Assembly (NCBI GenBank): GCA_013202595.1
Contig: JABMPV010000275.1
Coordinates: 1-5,293, forward strand
DNA: 5,293 bases
Origin: a bacterium
GTDB lineage: Bacteria; Actinomycetota; Acidimicrobiia; Spongiisociales; UBA11373
Direction of reading: 5' to 3'
Positions 1 to 4,839 of this stretch are shown here, in pieces (the stretch's first letter is position 1; each line of letters starts with the position of its first letter). The translations under genes and the position numbers were made by a program. The notes under the pieces are model-generated. The model was not told the origin of the DNA and did not search any database. It saw nothing but the letters and a program-made list of their open reading frames with translations.

Positions 1-1359
1 CTGCTCGCCGATGCCGATGGTGGAAGGTTGTTCATCGCCGATACGAATCACCACAGGGTCGTCGTGGCCGACATGGCGACGGGTGAAGTGCTCGATGTGG
101 CCGGCTCCGGGCGGCGAGGCCTCGTCGAAGGCGGGTTCGCATCAGCAGGCTTCGATCAGCCCCAGGGCCTGGCGCTCTCGGAAGATGGAACGACCCTCTA
201 CGTCGCAGACGTGGGCAATCACTCGGTGCGTGCCCTCGATCTCGATGCGCGGACCGTCACGACCCTGCTGGGCACCGGCGAGCAGACTCCGCTCTACCCG
301 CCGCGGCCCGGAGTGGCTCCCGACGTGGCGCTGGCATCGCCGTGGGATCTGACGCTCGATGGCCCCAGGTTGTTCATCGCGATGGCCGGGTCGCATCAGG
401 TGTGGGCTCTCGATCTCACCACCGGGTTCGCCGGGCCGGTGGCAGGCAGCGGGAGAGAGGGTGTTGCCAACGGTCCCGCTGCCGGAGCCGAACTGGCCCA
501 GCCCAGCGGCCTGGCTCTCGATCGGAGCGGGATCCTCTACTTCGCCGACTCAGAATCCAGTGCGATCCGTTCCGTCGACACCTTCGAGGGCTCCGTCGAC
601 ATCGTCGCCGGCACCGAAGCCAACCTGTTCGACTTCGGTGACGAGGACGGGGTCGGGACCGATGCCCGCCTCCAGCATCCGCTGGGTGTCGAGGTGATCG
701 GGGATGTGCTGTATGTCGCCGACACCTACAACAGCAAGATCAAGGCCGTCGACATCGATACCCGATCCGTCACCACCGTTGCAGGTGGCGATGAGGGTTG
801 GGCCGATGGCGTGGACGCCAGGTACTCGGAGCCGGGTGGGCTGTCGGCGTCCGGCGGGGTGCTCTGGATCGCCGACACCAACAACCATGCTGTTCGGTCG
901 TTCGACCCGGCGACGGGGGAGACGGCCACGCTCGTCTTATGGGGTATCGAGCGGTTCGAGCAAGTCGATGAGGAGTTCACCGGAACGGTGGTGACACTCG
1001 ATCCGATCACGGTGGGCGCCGGTGCGGGACTCCTCGAAGTGACGGTTGCGATCCCCGATGGATACAAGGTCAACGACATCGCCCCGTTCTCCATGACGTG
1101 GAGCGTCGATGGTGCCGGCGCAGCCTTCACCGACGCCTCCCTCTCGGTGATCGCACCCGAGTTCCCCGTACGCCTCGATGTCGTCCTCCGCCCCGGTATG
1201 GCGACGCTCACCGGTGATCTGACGATCTACTACTGCACGGTGGAGGCCGAGGAGTTGTGCCTCATCGACCGGGTGCGGCTCGTGGTCCCGATCGCGGTCG
1301 AGGACGGGCCGGAACCCGTCCTCGACATCTCCTATGCAGTGGTTCCGCCGCAGCGGTAG
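1..1359 (+). CDS. NHL-repeat beta-propeller protein with NHLRC2-like C-terminal domain (5' end outside window)
   Basis: The reading frame is open from base 1 with no convincing start, so the gene begins upstream; 452 codons are visible. Six NHL blade motifs of the pattern L(F/Y/W)(I/V/F)A(D/M) can be read, starting near 28 (LFIADTNHHRV), 196 (LYVADVGNHSV), 370, 535, 709 (LYVADTYNSKI) and 862 (LWIADTNNHAV), which suits a six-bladed propeller. From about 955 a separate beta-rich domain follows, containing IYYC and a second Cys eight residues later (codons 1234-1236 and 1258-1260). From memory this resembles the C-terminal domain of human NHLRC2, which also has a YYC...C motif. NHLRC2-type proteins carry an N-terminal thioredoxin-like domain, so one probably lies upstream; it cannot be seen here. 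The biochemical role of bacterial members is not established, and a thiol or redox function is inference. The stop TAG lies 2 bp from the stop of the convergent gene. Confidence 0.9.
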   Translation: MLADADGGRLFIADTNHHRVVVADMATGEVLDVAGSGRRGLVEGGFASAGFDQPQGLALSEDGTTLYVADVGNHSVRALDLDARTVTTLLGTGEQTPLYPPRPGVAPDVALASPWDLTLDGPRLFIAMAGSHQVWALDLTTGFAGPVAGSGREGVANGPAAGAELAQPSGLALDRSGILYFADSESSAIRSVDTFEGSVDIVAGTEANLFDFGDEDGVGTDARLQHPLGVEVIGDVLYVADTYNSKIKAVDIDTRSVTTVAGGDEGWADGVDARYSEPGGLSASGGVLWIADTNNHAVRSFDPATGETATLVLWGIERFEQVDEEFTGTVVTLDPITVGAGAGLLEVTVAIPDGYKVNDIAPFSMTWSVDGAGAAFTDASLSVIAPEFPVRLDVVLRPGMATLTGDLTIYYCTVEAEELCLIDRVRLVVPIAVEDGPEPVLDISYAVVPPQR

Positions 1360-1361
1360 GT

Positions 1362-1808
1362 CTACAGGCCCGGCTTGAAGACCATCGACCAGACGACGAT
1401 GAGCATCAGCAGCATCTCGACTGTGGAGACCAGGCTGATCCGCTTGCCGAGGGCGTCCGAGGCGTCGTCGTCGCCTGCCTCGTATGCGGCCTTCAGCTTG
1501 GTGGCCGAGGGGGTGTAGAACACAGGCCCCAGGACGGCTCCCACGAGGACACCTGTGAACCCGATGCTGATCCAGGCCTGGGAGAACTCGATCCCGGCGT
1601 CGATGACCAGCCACACGCCGAATGCCAGCACGATGCTGGCGGCAATCATGAAGACCCGCCCGGCGAACAGAACGAGTTTGGTGAACGAGATCTTGTCCTG
1701 CATGGTGCCCTTGCTCATCACCATGGGTGCGTAGGTGTTGAGCAGAATCACTCCGCCCACCCACGCGATGGCCGCGAGGACGTGGACGAATTTCAGCCAG
1801 TCGTACAT
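1362..1808 (-). CDS. DUF2269-like four-helix integral membrane protein
   Basis: This 148-residue hydrophobic protein starts at an ATG (complement of 1806-1808) and ends at TAG (complement of 1362-1364). The N-terminus MYDWLKFVHVLAAIAWVGGV is typical of DUF2269 and related CopD-like small membrane proteins, which begin with a helix carrying His and Trp. Four membrane helices can be read at about residues 4-24, 48-69, 78-98 and 124-144. A short acidic loop (GDDDASD, around 112-118) and a Lys-containing stretch precede the last helix. His9 in the first helix could be a ligand, but no function is known for the family. An open frame continues far upstream of this ATG only as antisense to the HTH gene. 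The strong ribosome site and the family-like N-terminus fix the start here. The gene is divergent from the HTH-membrane protein and convergent with the NHL gene. Confidence 0.85.
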   Translation of the reverse strand: MYDWLKFVHVLAAIAWVGGVILLNTYAPMVMSKGTMQDKISFTKLVLFAGRVFMIAASIVLAFGVWLVIDAGIEFSQAWISIGFTGVLVGAVLGPVFYTPSATKLKAAYEAGDDDASDALGKRISLVSTVEMLLMLIVVWSMVFKPGL

Positions 1809-1816
1809 TGAGGGTT

Positions 1817-1821
1817 CCTCC
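1817..1821 (-). promoter_or_regulatory. Ribosome binding site of the DUF2269-like gene
   Basis: Read on the minus strand this is GGAGG, 8 nt before the ATG at 1808. It is the best Shine-Dalgarno match in the window and decides the start against the longer antisense open frame. Confidence 0.8.
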
Positions 1822-1838
1822 GTGATGGTCGACGCGGG

Positions 1839-1867
1839 AGCGTACCACTCCCCATTCTCCGGCTGGC
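1839..1867 (-). promoter_or_regulatory. Candidate promoter of the DUF2269-like gene
   Basis: The minus strand carries a -10-like TACGCT at 1839-1844. Transcription would begin near 1832, giving a leader of about 24 nt that contains the GGAGG site. At 17 bp spacing the -35 position is 1862-1867, which reads GCCAGC and is a poor match to TTGACA. A palindrome (1857-1872) is centred on exactly this -35 position, suggesting regulation. This is prediction by eye only. Confidence 0.4.
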
Positions 1868-1872
1868 CGGAG
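1857..1872. repeat. 16-bp palindrome, candidate operator between divergent genes
   Basis: CTCCGGC and GCCGGAG form a perfect 7-bp inverted repeat around a TG centre at 1864.5. It lies in the 139-bp region between the DUF2269-like gene and the divergent HTH-membrane protein. It covers the -35 position of the former and is centred about 63 bp upstream of the likely start of the latter transcript. A dimeric HTH protein could bind such a site, and the neighbouring XRE-type protein is the obvious candidate. In a GC-rich region a 7-bp repeat can also arise by chance. Confidence 0.45.
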
Positions 1873-1892
1873 CGAAACCACGAGCAGCACAC

Positions 1893-1921
1893 TTGTCGAC
1901 CACGTTGAGTAGTTCTAGTGT
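1893..1921 (+). promoter_or_regulatory. Candidate promoter of the HTH-membrane protein gene
   Basis: TTGTCG (1893-1898) and TAGTGT (1916-1921) are separated by 17 bp. Transcription would start near 1928, just ahead of the purine-rich ribosome site at 1931-1938. If correct, the in-frame GTG at 1918 lies inside the -10 box and cannot be the start codon, leaving ATG 1948. Matches to the consensus are moderate. Confidence 0.35.
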
Positions 1922-1930
1922 TCCCGGTGG

Positions 1931-1938
1931 GAGAGAGG
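1931..1938 (+). promoter_or_regulatory. Ribosome binding site deciding the ATG 1948 start
   Basis: GAGAGAGG ends 9 nt before ATG 1948. The earlier in-frame GTG at 1918 has no comparable purine stretch in front of it, and the TTG at 1939 directly abuts the site. ATG 1948 is therefore preferred. Confidence 0.6.
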
Positions 1939-1947
1939 TTGAGTTTC

Positions 1948-3432
1948 ATGCTGCCGGTGGAAGTCGGGAGCGTCATCCGCACGAGGCGCGAACGTATCGG
2001 TTTGACCCAGGGGGGCCTCGGGGCTCTCGTTGGTGCTGCCCCCAACCTCGTCGACCAATGGGAGTGGGGCGAGGAGGTCCCCAACAGGGACGAGGGACAG
2101 CGACTCGCCGACGTGCTCGGTGTTCCGCTCGACTCCGTGATCGCTCGGCTGGAGGTCATCGTCGACCTCCAGCCGAGCCAGGAACTCCTCATCGAGATCG
2201 TCGCTCCACCCACGGCACCGCCGGCGGTTGCCCTCGCTCCTGCAGAGCCTGCCCCAGGTCCGTCGACTGCCGAAGTGGCACCGTTGGTGCCAAAGGCCGC
2301 ACCGCCGCCCGGTGACCAGCACGACATTCGCAAGCCGATCGGCATGGTCCCGACCATCGGTGACTTCCCAAAGAAGCTCGCGGCGGGGGTCAGGCGTGGA
2401 TCCGGCGATTCGCACTGGATGATCAAGGCGATCGCCACGGCACTGGTCGCCCTGCTGATCGCCGCAACGGTGGCGTCGTGGATGGCCCGCTCATCGAGCG
2501 ACGCCAAGGTGAAGGAACTCGAGCAGGCAGCCGCGGCATCCGTGGCGGCCATCGACTCGCTGGAGTCGGAGCGGGACCGCCTTCTGGCCGATCTGGAGTC
2601 GAGCGCGGCCCAAACGGAACGCGAGAGAGTCCGGGCCGACACGGCGGAGCGGCGCATCCGGGCGGCCGAGCAAGAGGCCGAGCGGGTCCAGTCCGAGATC
2701 GATGCGATCACCGAAGAGAACACATTCCTCCGCAAGGCGATCGTCGTGTCCTCGGCATCCAACGCAGTCGATCAGGTAGCGCTGACGATCGGCGATGGCG
2801 GGACCCGGCAGTCGATCATGACCGCGCTCACCACGCTCGACGAAATGGACGTGACCGCGACGCTGTTCCCCACGGGCCAGGGCCTGGATGCATTTGGCGA
2901 GTTGTGGGCTGCTGCAGTCGACAGAGGAAGCGAGTTGGGCAACAGCACCTACTCGTCGGTGGCCGCGACCGATGTTTCGATCGACCAACTCGCCGTGGAG
3001 ATGGAGCAATGGCAGACGGCGGTGGAGGCGGCGCTCGATAGGGAGTACCCCACCAGGTGGTTCCGTCCGCCATACCTGGCAGGCTTCGTCGACCTCGAAG
3101 GGCCAGAAGACATCCGCTCCGAGATCGCGCGTCAGGGCCTGATCAGCGCCCTGTGGGACGTCGAGACCTATTTCGCACTGTTCAGCCCGGTCGGCCCGCA
3201 GGTCGGCGGTTCGAACCCCGGGCCGCGAGAAGTGGCCGCTCATGTCGTGCGCAGCGCCCAACCGGGCAGCGTCGTGGTGCTGAGTTTCAGTGAGGTCGAG
3301 GTCGCCGCTCTCCCGGTGATCATTGAGGGTCTGCATGAAAGGGGCCTCGAGCCCGTCTCGCTGACCGATCTGGTGAACGCCCAGGAAGAGATGTTCGAGG
3401 GCGACGTCGCCGGCGGCGGATCGGGAGCCTGA
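1948..3432 (+). CDS. XRE-type HTH / single-TM / coiled-coil / inactive NodB-fold (polysaccharide deacetylase-like) protein
   Basis: The protein has 494 residues from ATG 1948 (504 if GTG 1918 is used). Residues 4-60 form an XRE helix-turn-helix, with IGLTQGGLGALVG followed by QWEWGEEVPNRDEGQRLADVLGV. A Pro/Ala-rich linker covers about 85-125. A basic segment (PKK...RRG, 141-151) precedes one membrane helix at about 157-179, so the N-terminus should be cytoplasmic and the rest outside. A charged heptad-like coiled coil runs from about 182 to 262. Residues 276-477 follow the NodB deacetylase fold, but the active site is lost. The usual TFDDG is TIGDG (Gly282 for the catalytic Asp; Asp283 kept), the usual HxxxH is SxxxS (Ser333, Ser337 in GNSTYSS), and the usual LLHD is LSFS (Ser446). 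FRPPY (372-376) and WDVET (403-407) remain recognisable. Deacetylase activity is therefore unlikely; glycan or peptidoglycan binding is inference. The layout recalls RodZ. It is divergent from the DUF2269-like gene. Confidence 0.88.
   Translation: MLPVEVGSVIRTRRERIGLTQGGLGALVGAAPNLVDQWEWGEEVPNRDEGQRLADVLGVPLDSVIARLEVIVDLQPSQELLIEIVAPPTAPPAVALAPAEPAPGPSTAEVAPLVPKAAPPPGDQHDIRKPIGMVPTIGDFPKKLAAGVRRGSGDSHWMIKAIATALVALLIAATVASWMARSSSDAKVKELEQAAAASVAAIDSLESERDRLLADLESSAAQTERERVRADTAERRIRAAEQEAERVQSEIDAITEENTFLRKAIVVSSASNAVDQVALTIGDGGTRQSIMTALTTLDEMDVTATLFPTGQGLDAFGELWAAAVDRGSELGNSTYSSVAATDVSIDQLAVEMEQWQTAVEAALDREYPTRWFRPPYLAGFVDLEGPEDIRSEIARQGLISALWDVETYFALFSPVGPQVGGSNPGPREVAAHVVRSAQPGSVVVLSFSEVEVAALPVIIEGLHERGLEPVSLTDLVNAQEEMFEGDVAGGGSGA
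2143..2178. repeat. Perfect 15-bp inverted repeat inside the HTH-membrane protein gene
   Basis: GCTCGGCTGGAGGTC (2143-2157) is repeated as its exact reverse complement (2164-2178) around a 6-nt loop, ATCGTC. The 36 bases cover exactly twelve codons, residues 66-77 of the protein, just after the HTH domain and before the Pro/Ala linker. In mRNA this would form a very stable hairpin, and in DNA it is a strong dyad. No U-rich tract follows, so a classical intrinsic terminator is not indicated. Confidence 0.85.
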
Positions 3433-3455
3433 GCGGGAGACGCCCGGGACCCACG

Positions 3456-3461
3456 TAGGCT
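3456..3461 (+). promoter_or_regulatory. Candidate -10 box upstream of the HAD gene
   Basis: TAGGCT lies 6 nt before the ATG at 3468, the spacing expected for leaderless actinobacterial transcripts. It sits inside a small inverted repeat, CCCAC (3450-3454) and GTGGG (3463-3467). No good -35 is visible, so the HAD gene could also be read through from the gene before it. Confidence 0.3.
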
Positions 3462-3467
3462 GGTGGG

Positions 3468-3521
3468 ATGCACCGATGGAGGCGGCCAATCGCGATCCAC
3501 TGTCCGGGAGGCCAGCTTTGA
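3468..3521 (+). CDS. Possible 17-residue leader peptide overlapping the HAD start
   Basis: The ORF runs from ATG 3468 to TGA 3519-3521 and encodes MHRWRRPIAIHCPGGQL, a basic peptide with one Cys and one Trp. Its ATG sits where a leaderless transcript from the TAGGCT box would begin. Its stop overlaps the TTG start of the HAD gene in the sequence TTGA, the arrangement typical of translational coupling. The ORF is short enough to occur by chance, and the peptide has no recognised family. It could be an unexpressed stretch of the leader. Confidence 0.22.
   Translation: MHRWRRPIAIHCPGGQL
3507..3511 (+). promoter_or_regulatory. Ribosome binding site deciding the TTG 3518 start of the HAD gene
   Basis: GGAGG (within GGGAGG) lies 6 nt before TTG 3518. 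The competing in-frame ATG at 3476 has only a GGTGGG-like stretch ahead of it and would add 14 residues unlike a HAD N-terminus. Confidence 0.6.
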
Positions 3522-4231
3522 TCGTCGAGGCCGTCGTCTTCGATCTGTTCCACACACTGGTCGATCCAGAGCAGTTCCGTCCACGGTCCTTCTCCCGAAT
3601 CGGGACGGCGGGGGAGTGCTTCGGGGTCGACCCGACGGAGATGGAGCGGGTCTGGGCCGAGGAGGTGGCCGACCTCGTGCTGCGCAGTTCTGTGCGGACC
3701 GTCGACATGCTGGCTGAGGCCGCCGTCCGAATGGGCGGCTCTGTCACGGACTCGGCTGTGACAGAGGCCGACGAGGCTCTCGGCCGCTATCAGGACATGG
3801 CGCTGATGAGACCGCTTCCCGGAGTGGTCGAGATCCTTCGGCAGGTGCGCTCTACAGGAATCAAGGTGGGTCTGCTGTCGAATGCCCACGAACGAGACAT
3901 CAGGGTGTGGGATGCATCGCCCCTTGCGGAGTGCTTCGATGCCGTGGTCATGTCGTGCGACGCCGGTGTGGCCAAACCGGAGCCCGGTTCGTACGCGGCG
4001 ATCATCGACCGACTCGGCGTCATCGCTGAAAGCGCCATCTACTGCGGTGATGGGAACGGGGGCGAATTGTCCGGTGCCAGAGATTTCGGATTCGGACTCG
4101 TCGTGGCCATCACGGGGCCGGCACTGGAATCGGGCTTCAGAACGCCTGAGGAGATTGGCTCGATCTCCTCGGACGCCCATGTGGCCACCGGGACGATCCG
4201 CTCGCTACCGGGGCTTCTCGGGCTGGCATAG
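3518..4231 (+). CDS. HAD-superfamily hydrolase
   Basis: The TTG start gives 237 residues; ATG 3476 would give 251. With the TTG start, motif I begins at residue 9, as usual in this family. All four HAD motifs are visible. Motif I is DLFHTLV with nucleophile Asp9, motif II is LLSN with Ser121, motif III is AKPEP with Lys153, and motif IV is CGDGNGGELSGAR with Asp178 and Glu183. The region between motifs I and II, about residues 15-100, is a helical cap of the C1 type. The second Asp of the phosphatase signature DxDxT is Phe11. Haloacid-dehalogenase-type members also lack it, so the reaction cannot be called with confidence; it may be a phosphatase-like or dehalogenase-like enzyme of unknown substrate, probably cytoplasmic. 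The gene follows the HTH-membrane gene on the same strand after 85 bp, so co-transcription is possible. It ends in a hairpin-rich convergent region. Confidence 0.85.
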   Translation: MIVEAVVFDLFHTLVDPEQFRPRSFSRIGTAGECFGVDPTEMERVWAEEVADLVLRSSVRTVDMLAEAAVRMGGSVTDSAVTEADEALGRYQDMALMRPLPGVVEILRQVRSTGIKVGLLSNAHERDIRVWDASPLAECFDAVVMSCDAGVAKPEPGSYAAIIDRLGVIAESAIYCGDGNGGELSGARDFGFGLVVAITGPALESGFRTPEEIGSISSDAHVATGTIRSLPGLLGLA

Positions 4232-4238
4232 GCGCAAC

Positions 4239-4258
4239 CGTCCGAATGCATCCGGACG
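4239..4258 (+). terminator. Hairpin just after the HAD gene (alternative terminator stem)
   Basis: CGTCCG (4239-4244) pairs with CGGACG (4253-4258) around an 8-nt loop, starting 7 nt after the HAD stop codon. Its 3' arm shares bases 4256-4258 with the larger hairpin that follows, so both cannot form together. There is no U tract. Confidence 0.35.
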
Positions 4259-4293
4259 CGACAGAGCCGGCACTGCGTGCCGGCCCGTCGCGT
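4256..4293. terminator. Strong hairpin between convergent genes, probable bidirectional terminator
   Basis: GCCGGCAC (4266-4273) and GTGCCGGC (4277-4284) form a perfect 8-bp stem with a TGC loop. Below an AGA/CC internal loop a further 7 bp pair: ACGCGAC (4256-4262) with GTCGCGT (4287-4293). The hairpin sits in the 71-bp gap between the ends of the HAD gene and the convergent small acidic protein gene, so it could end both transcripts. No run of T follows on either strand, which is common for high-GC actinobacterial terminators but leaves the call uncertain. Confidence 0.6.
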
Positions 4294-4302
4294 TGCTGTC
4301 GA

Positions 4303-4533
4303 CTACTTGTCGTCGTCGCCGCCGAAGAATCCGCCGAGGGTGTCGGTGAGGCTGCCGAGATCGAACCCTCCGCCTTCGCCGTCATCATCACCGTCGAGGA
4401 AACCTTTGACGGTGCTGCCGATCGGGTCGGGCAGTTTGTCGCCGAGGAACCCGGCCACGGTCGAGAGGATGCCCTTGACCTTGTCGAGCGGTAGGTCGAA
4501 CTTCTCCATCAGGTTCTTGATCAGATCGTCCAC
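4303..4533 (-). CDS. Small acidic glycine-rich protein, function unknown
   Basis: This is a 76-residue protein from a GTG start (complement of 4531-4533). GAAGGG ends 6 nt before the start. An internal ATG (codon 9) lacks a ribosome site. Residues 1-45 look like two amphipathic helices (MDDLIKNLMEKF... and KVKGILSTVAGFLGDKL). The rest is Gly/Asp-rich, with a loose internal repeat (GFLDGDDDG and GFFGGDDDK). There is no Cys, His, Tyr or Trp, and the protein is very acidic. Short proteins with this amphipathic start and a Gly-rich acidic end occur widely among bacterial hypotheticals (DUF937- or DUF2780-like in general look), but I cannot assign a family. It is the last gene of a minus-strand series and seems to have its own promoter. 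Confidence 0.72.
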   Translation of the reverse strand: MDDLIKNLMEKFDLPLDKVKGILSTVAGFLGDKLPDPIGSTVKGFLDGDDDGEGGGFDLGSLTDTLGGFFGGDDDK

Positions 4534-4539
4534 TGAGAT

Positions 4540-4545
4540 CCCTTC
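4540..4545 (-). promoter_or_regulatory. Ribosome binding site of the small acidic protein gene
   Basis: Read on the minus strand this is GAAGGG, 6 nt ahead of the GTG at 4533. It supports the GTG over the internal ATG at 4509. Confidence 0.5.
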
Positions 4546-4568
4546 GTCTCGCCGTGTGAACAGGTCCG

Positions 4569-4596
4569 ATCGTACTTCGCCGGGTCATCCTGTCCG
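4569..4596 (-). promoter_or_regulatory. Candidate promoter of the small acidic protein gene
   Basis: On the minus strand CGGACA (4591-4596) and TACGAT (4569-4574) are 16 bp apart. The same TACGAT hexamer stands before the metalloprotease gene. Transcription would start near 4562 and give a leader of about 29 nt that includes the ribosome site. The -35 lies across the 3' end of the preceding ORF. Confidence 0.42.
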
Positions 4597-4797
4597 GCGG
4601 ACGGGCTCCTGGATCGGGACCCCTTCGTCGTCGAACAGCGTGGCTCTGGCGTAGGACAGACTCACGACGGCGTGGCTTTGGGGATGCGGACCATCGGTCG
4701 CCCACAACTCGGCGAGTGTCACACCTCTGGCGAGGTCGTGATTGCAGTGGTGCTCACATGTGCGGTAGGGGTCGTGTCGATCGGGTTCCACCTGCAC
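4585..4797 (-). CDS. Uncertain 70-residue hypothetical protein with a Cys/His cluster
   Basis: The ORF starts at GTG (complement of 4795-4797) and stops at TGA (complement of 4585-4587). It has a cluster C14-E-H-H-C18-N-H20 near the N-terminus that could bind a metal. A stretch near residues 42-60 (HAVVSLSY... to DDEGVPI) has the alternating pattern of a beta hairpin. Against it, no ribosome site precedes the GTG, and rarer codons (AGA, ACA, CGA) are present. The frame also stays open without an ATG, GTG or TTG for 14 codons upstream, back to the stop codon of the metalloprotease gene, which is in the same frame. It lies 42 bp after that gene and 51 bp before the small acidic protein gene. 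I do not recognise a family. No better ORF covers this roughly 300-bp stretch. Confidence 0.38.
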   Translation of the reverse strand: MQVEPDRHDPYRTCEHHCNHDLARGVTLAELWATDGPHPQSHAVVSLSYARATLFDDEGVPIQEPVRRTG

Positions 4798-4839
4798 GTG
4801 ATCGGCACGACGGCCGATTCCCTTGAGGCGCCTGCCGTC

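Noticed and set aside
937..1890. A 317-codon minus-strand open frame across the convergent junction
   Set aside because: It overlaps the NHL gene and the DUF2269-like gene in another frame, and its Arg/His/Gly-rich composition indicates a shadow.
1918..1947. GTG 1918 as start of the HTH-membrane protein
   Set aside because: It has no ribosome site and probably lies in the -10 box. The ten extra residues precede a normal XRE domain start, and ATG 1948 has a purine-rich site at good spacing.
2143..2178. Intragenic inverted repeat read as an intrinsic terminator
   Set aside because: No T-rich tract follows on either strand, and the coding frame continues intact through the dyad, so it is listed as a repeat and not as a terminator.
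1362..2762. A 466-codon open frame on the minus strand extending far upstream of the DUF2269-like ATG
   Set aside because: The part beyond 1808 is antisense to the HTH-membrane gene, is Ser/Thr/Arg-rich with no recognisable domain, and the true start is fixed by GGAGG at 1817-1821.
2491..3747. A 418-codon minus-strand open frame
   Set aside because: It is antisense to the coiled-coil and NodB regions and to the HAD start. Its composition is rich in Arg, His and Ser, as in shadow frames of high-GC genes, and the plus-strand frame shows clear domains.
3320..4180. A 286-codon minus-strand open frame
   Set aside because: It is antisense to the HAD gene, which has all four family motifs. The minus frame is Arg/His-rich with no domain.
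4246..4494. Plus-strand 82-codon open frame from ATG 4246
   Set aside because: It starts within the terminator hairpins and is antisense to the small acidic protein gene. The run of Glu and Ala is the mirror of that gene's acidic codons.
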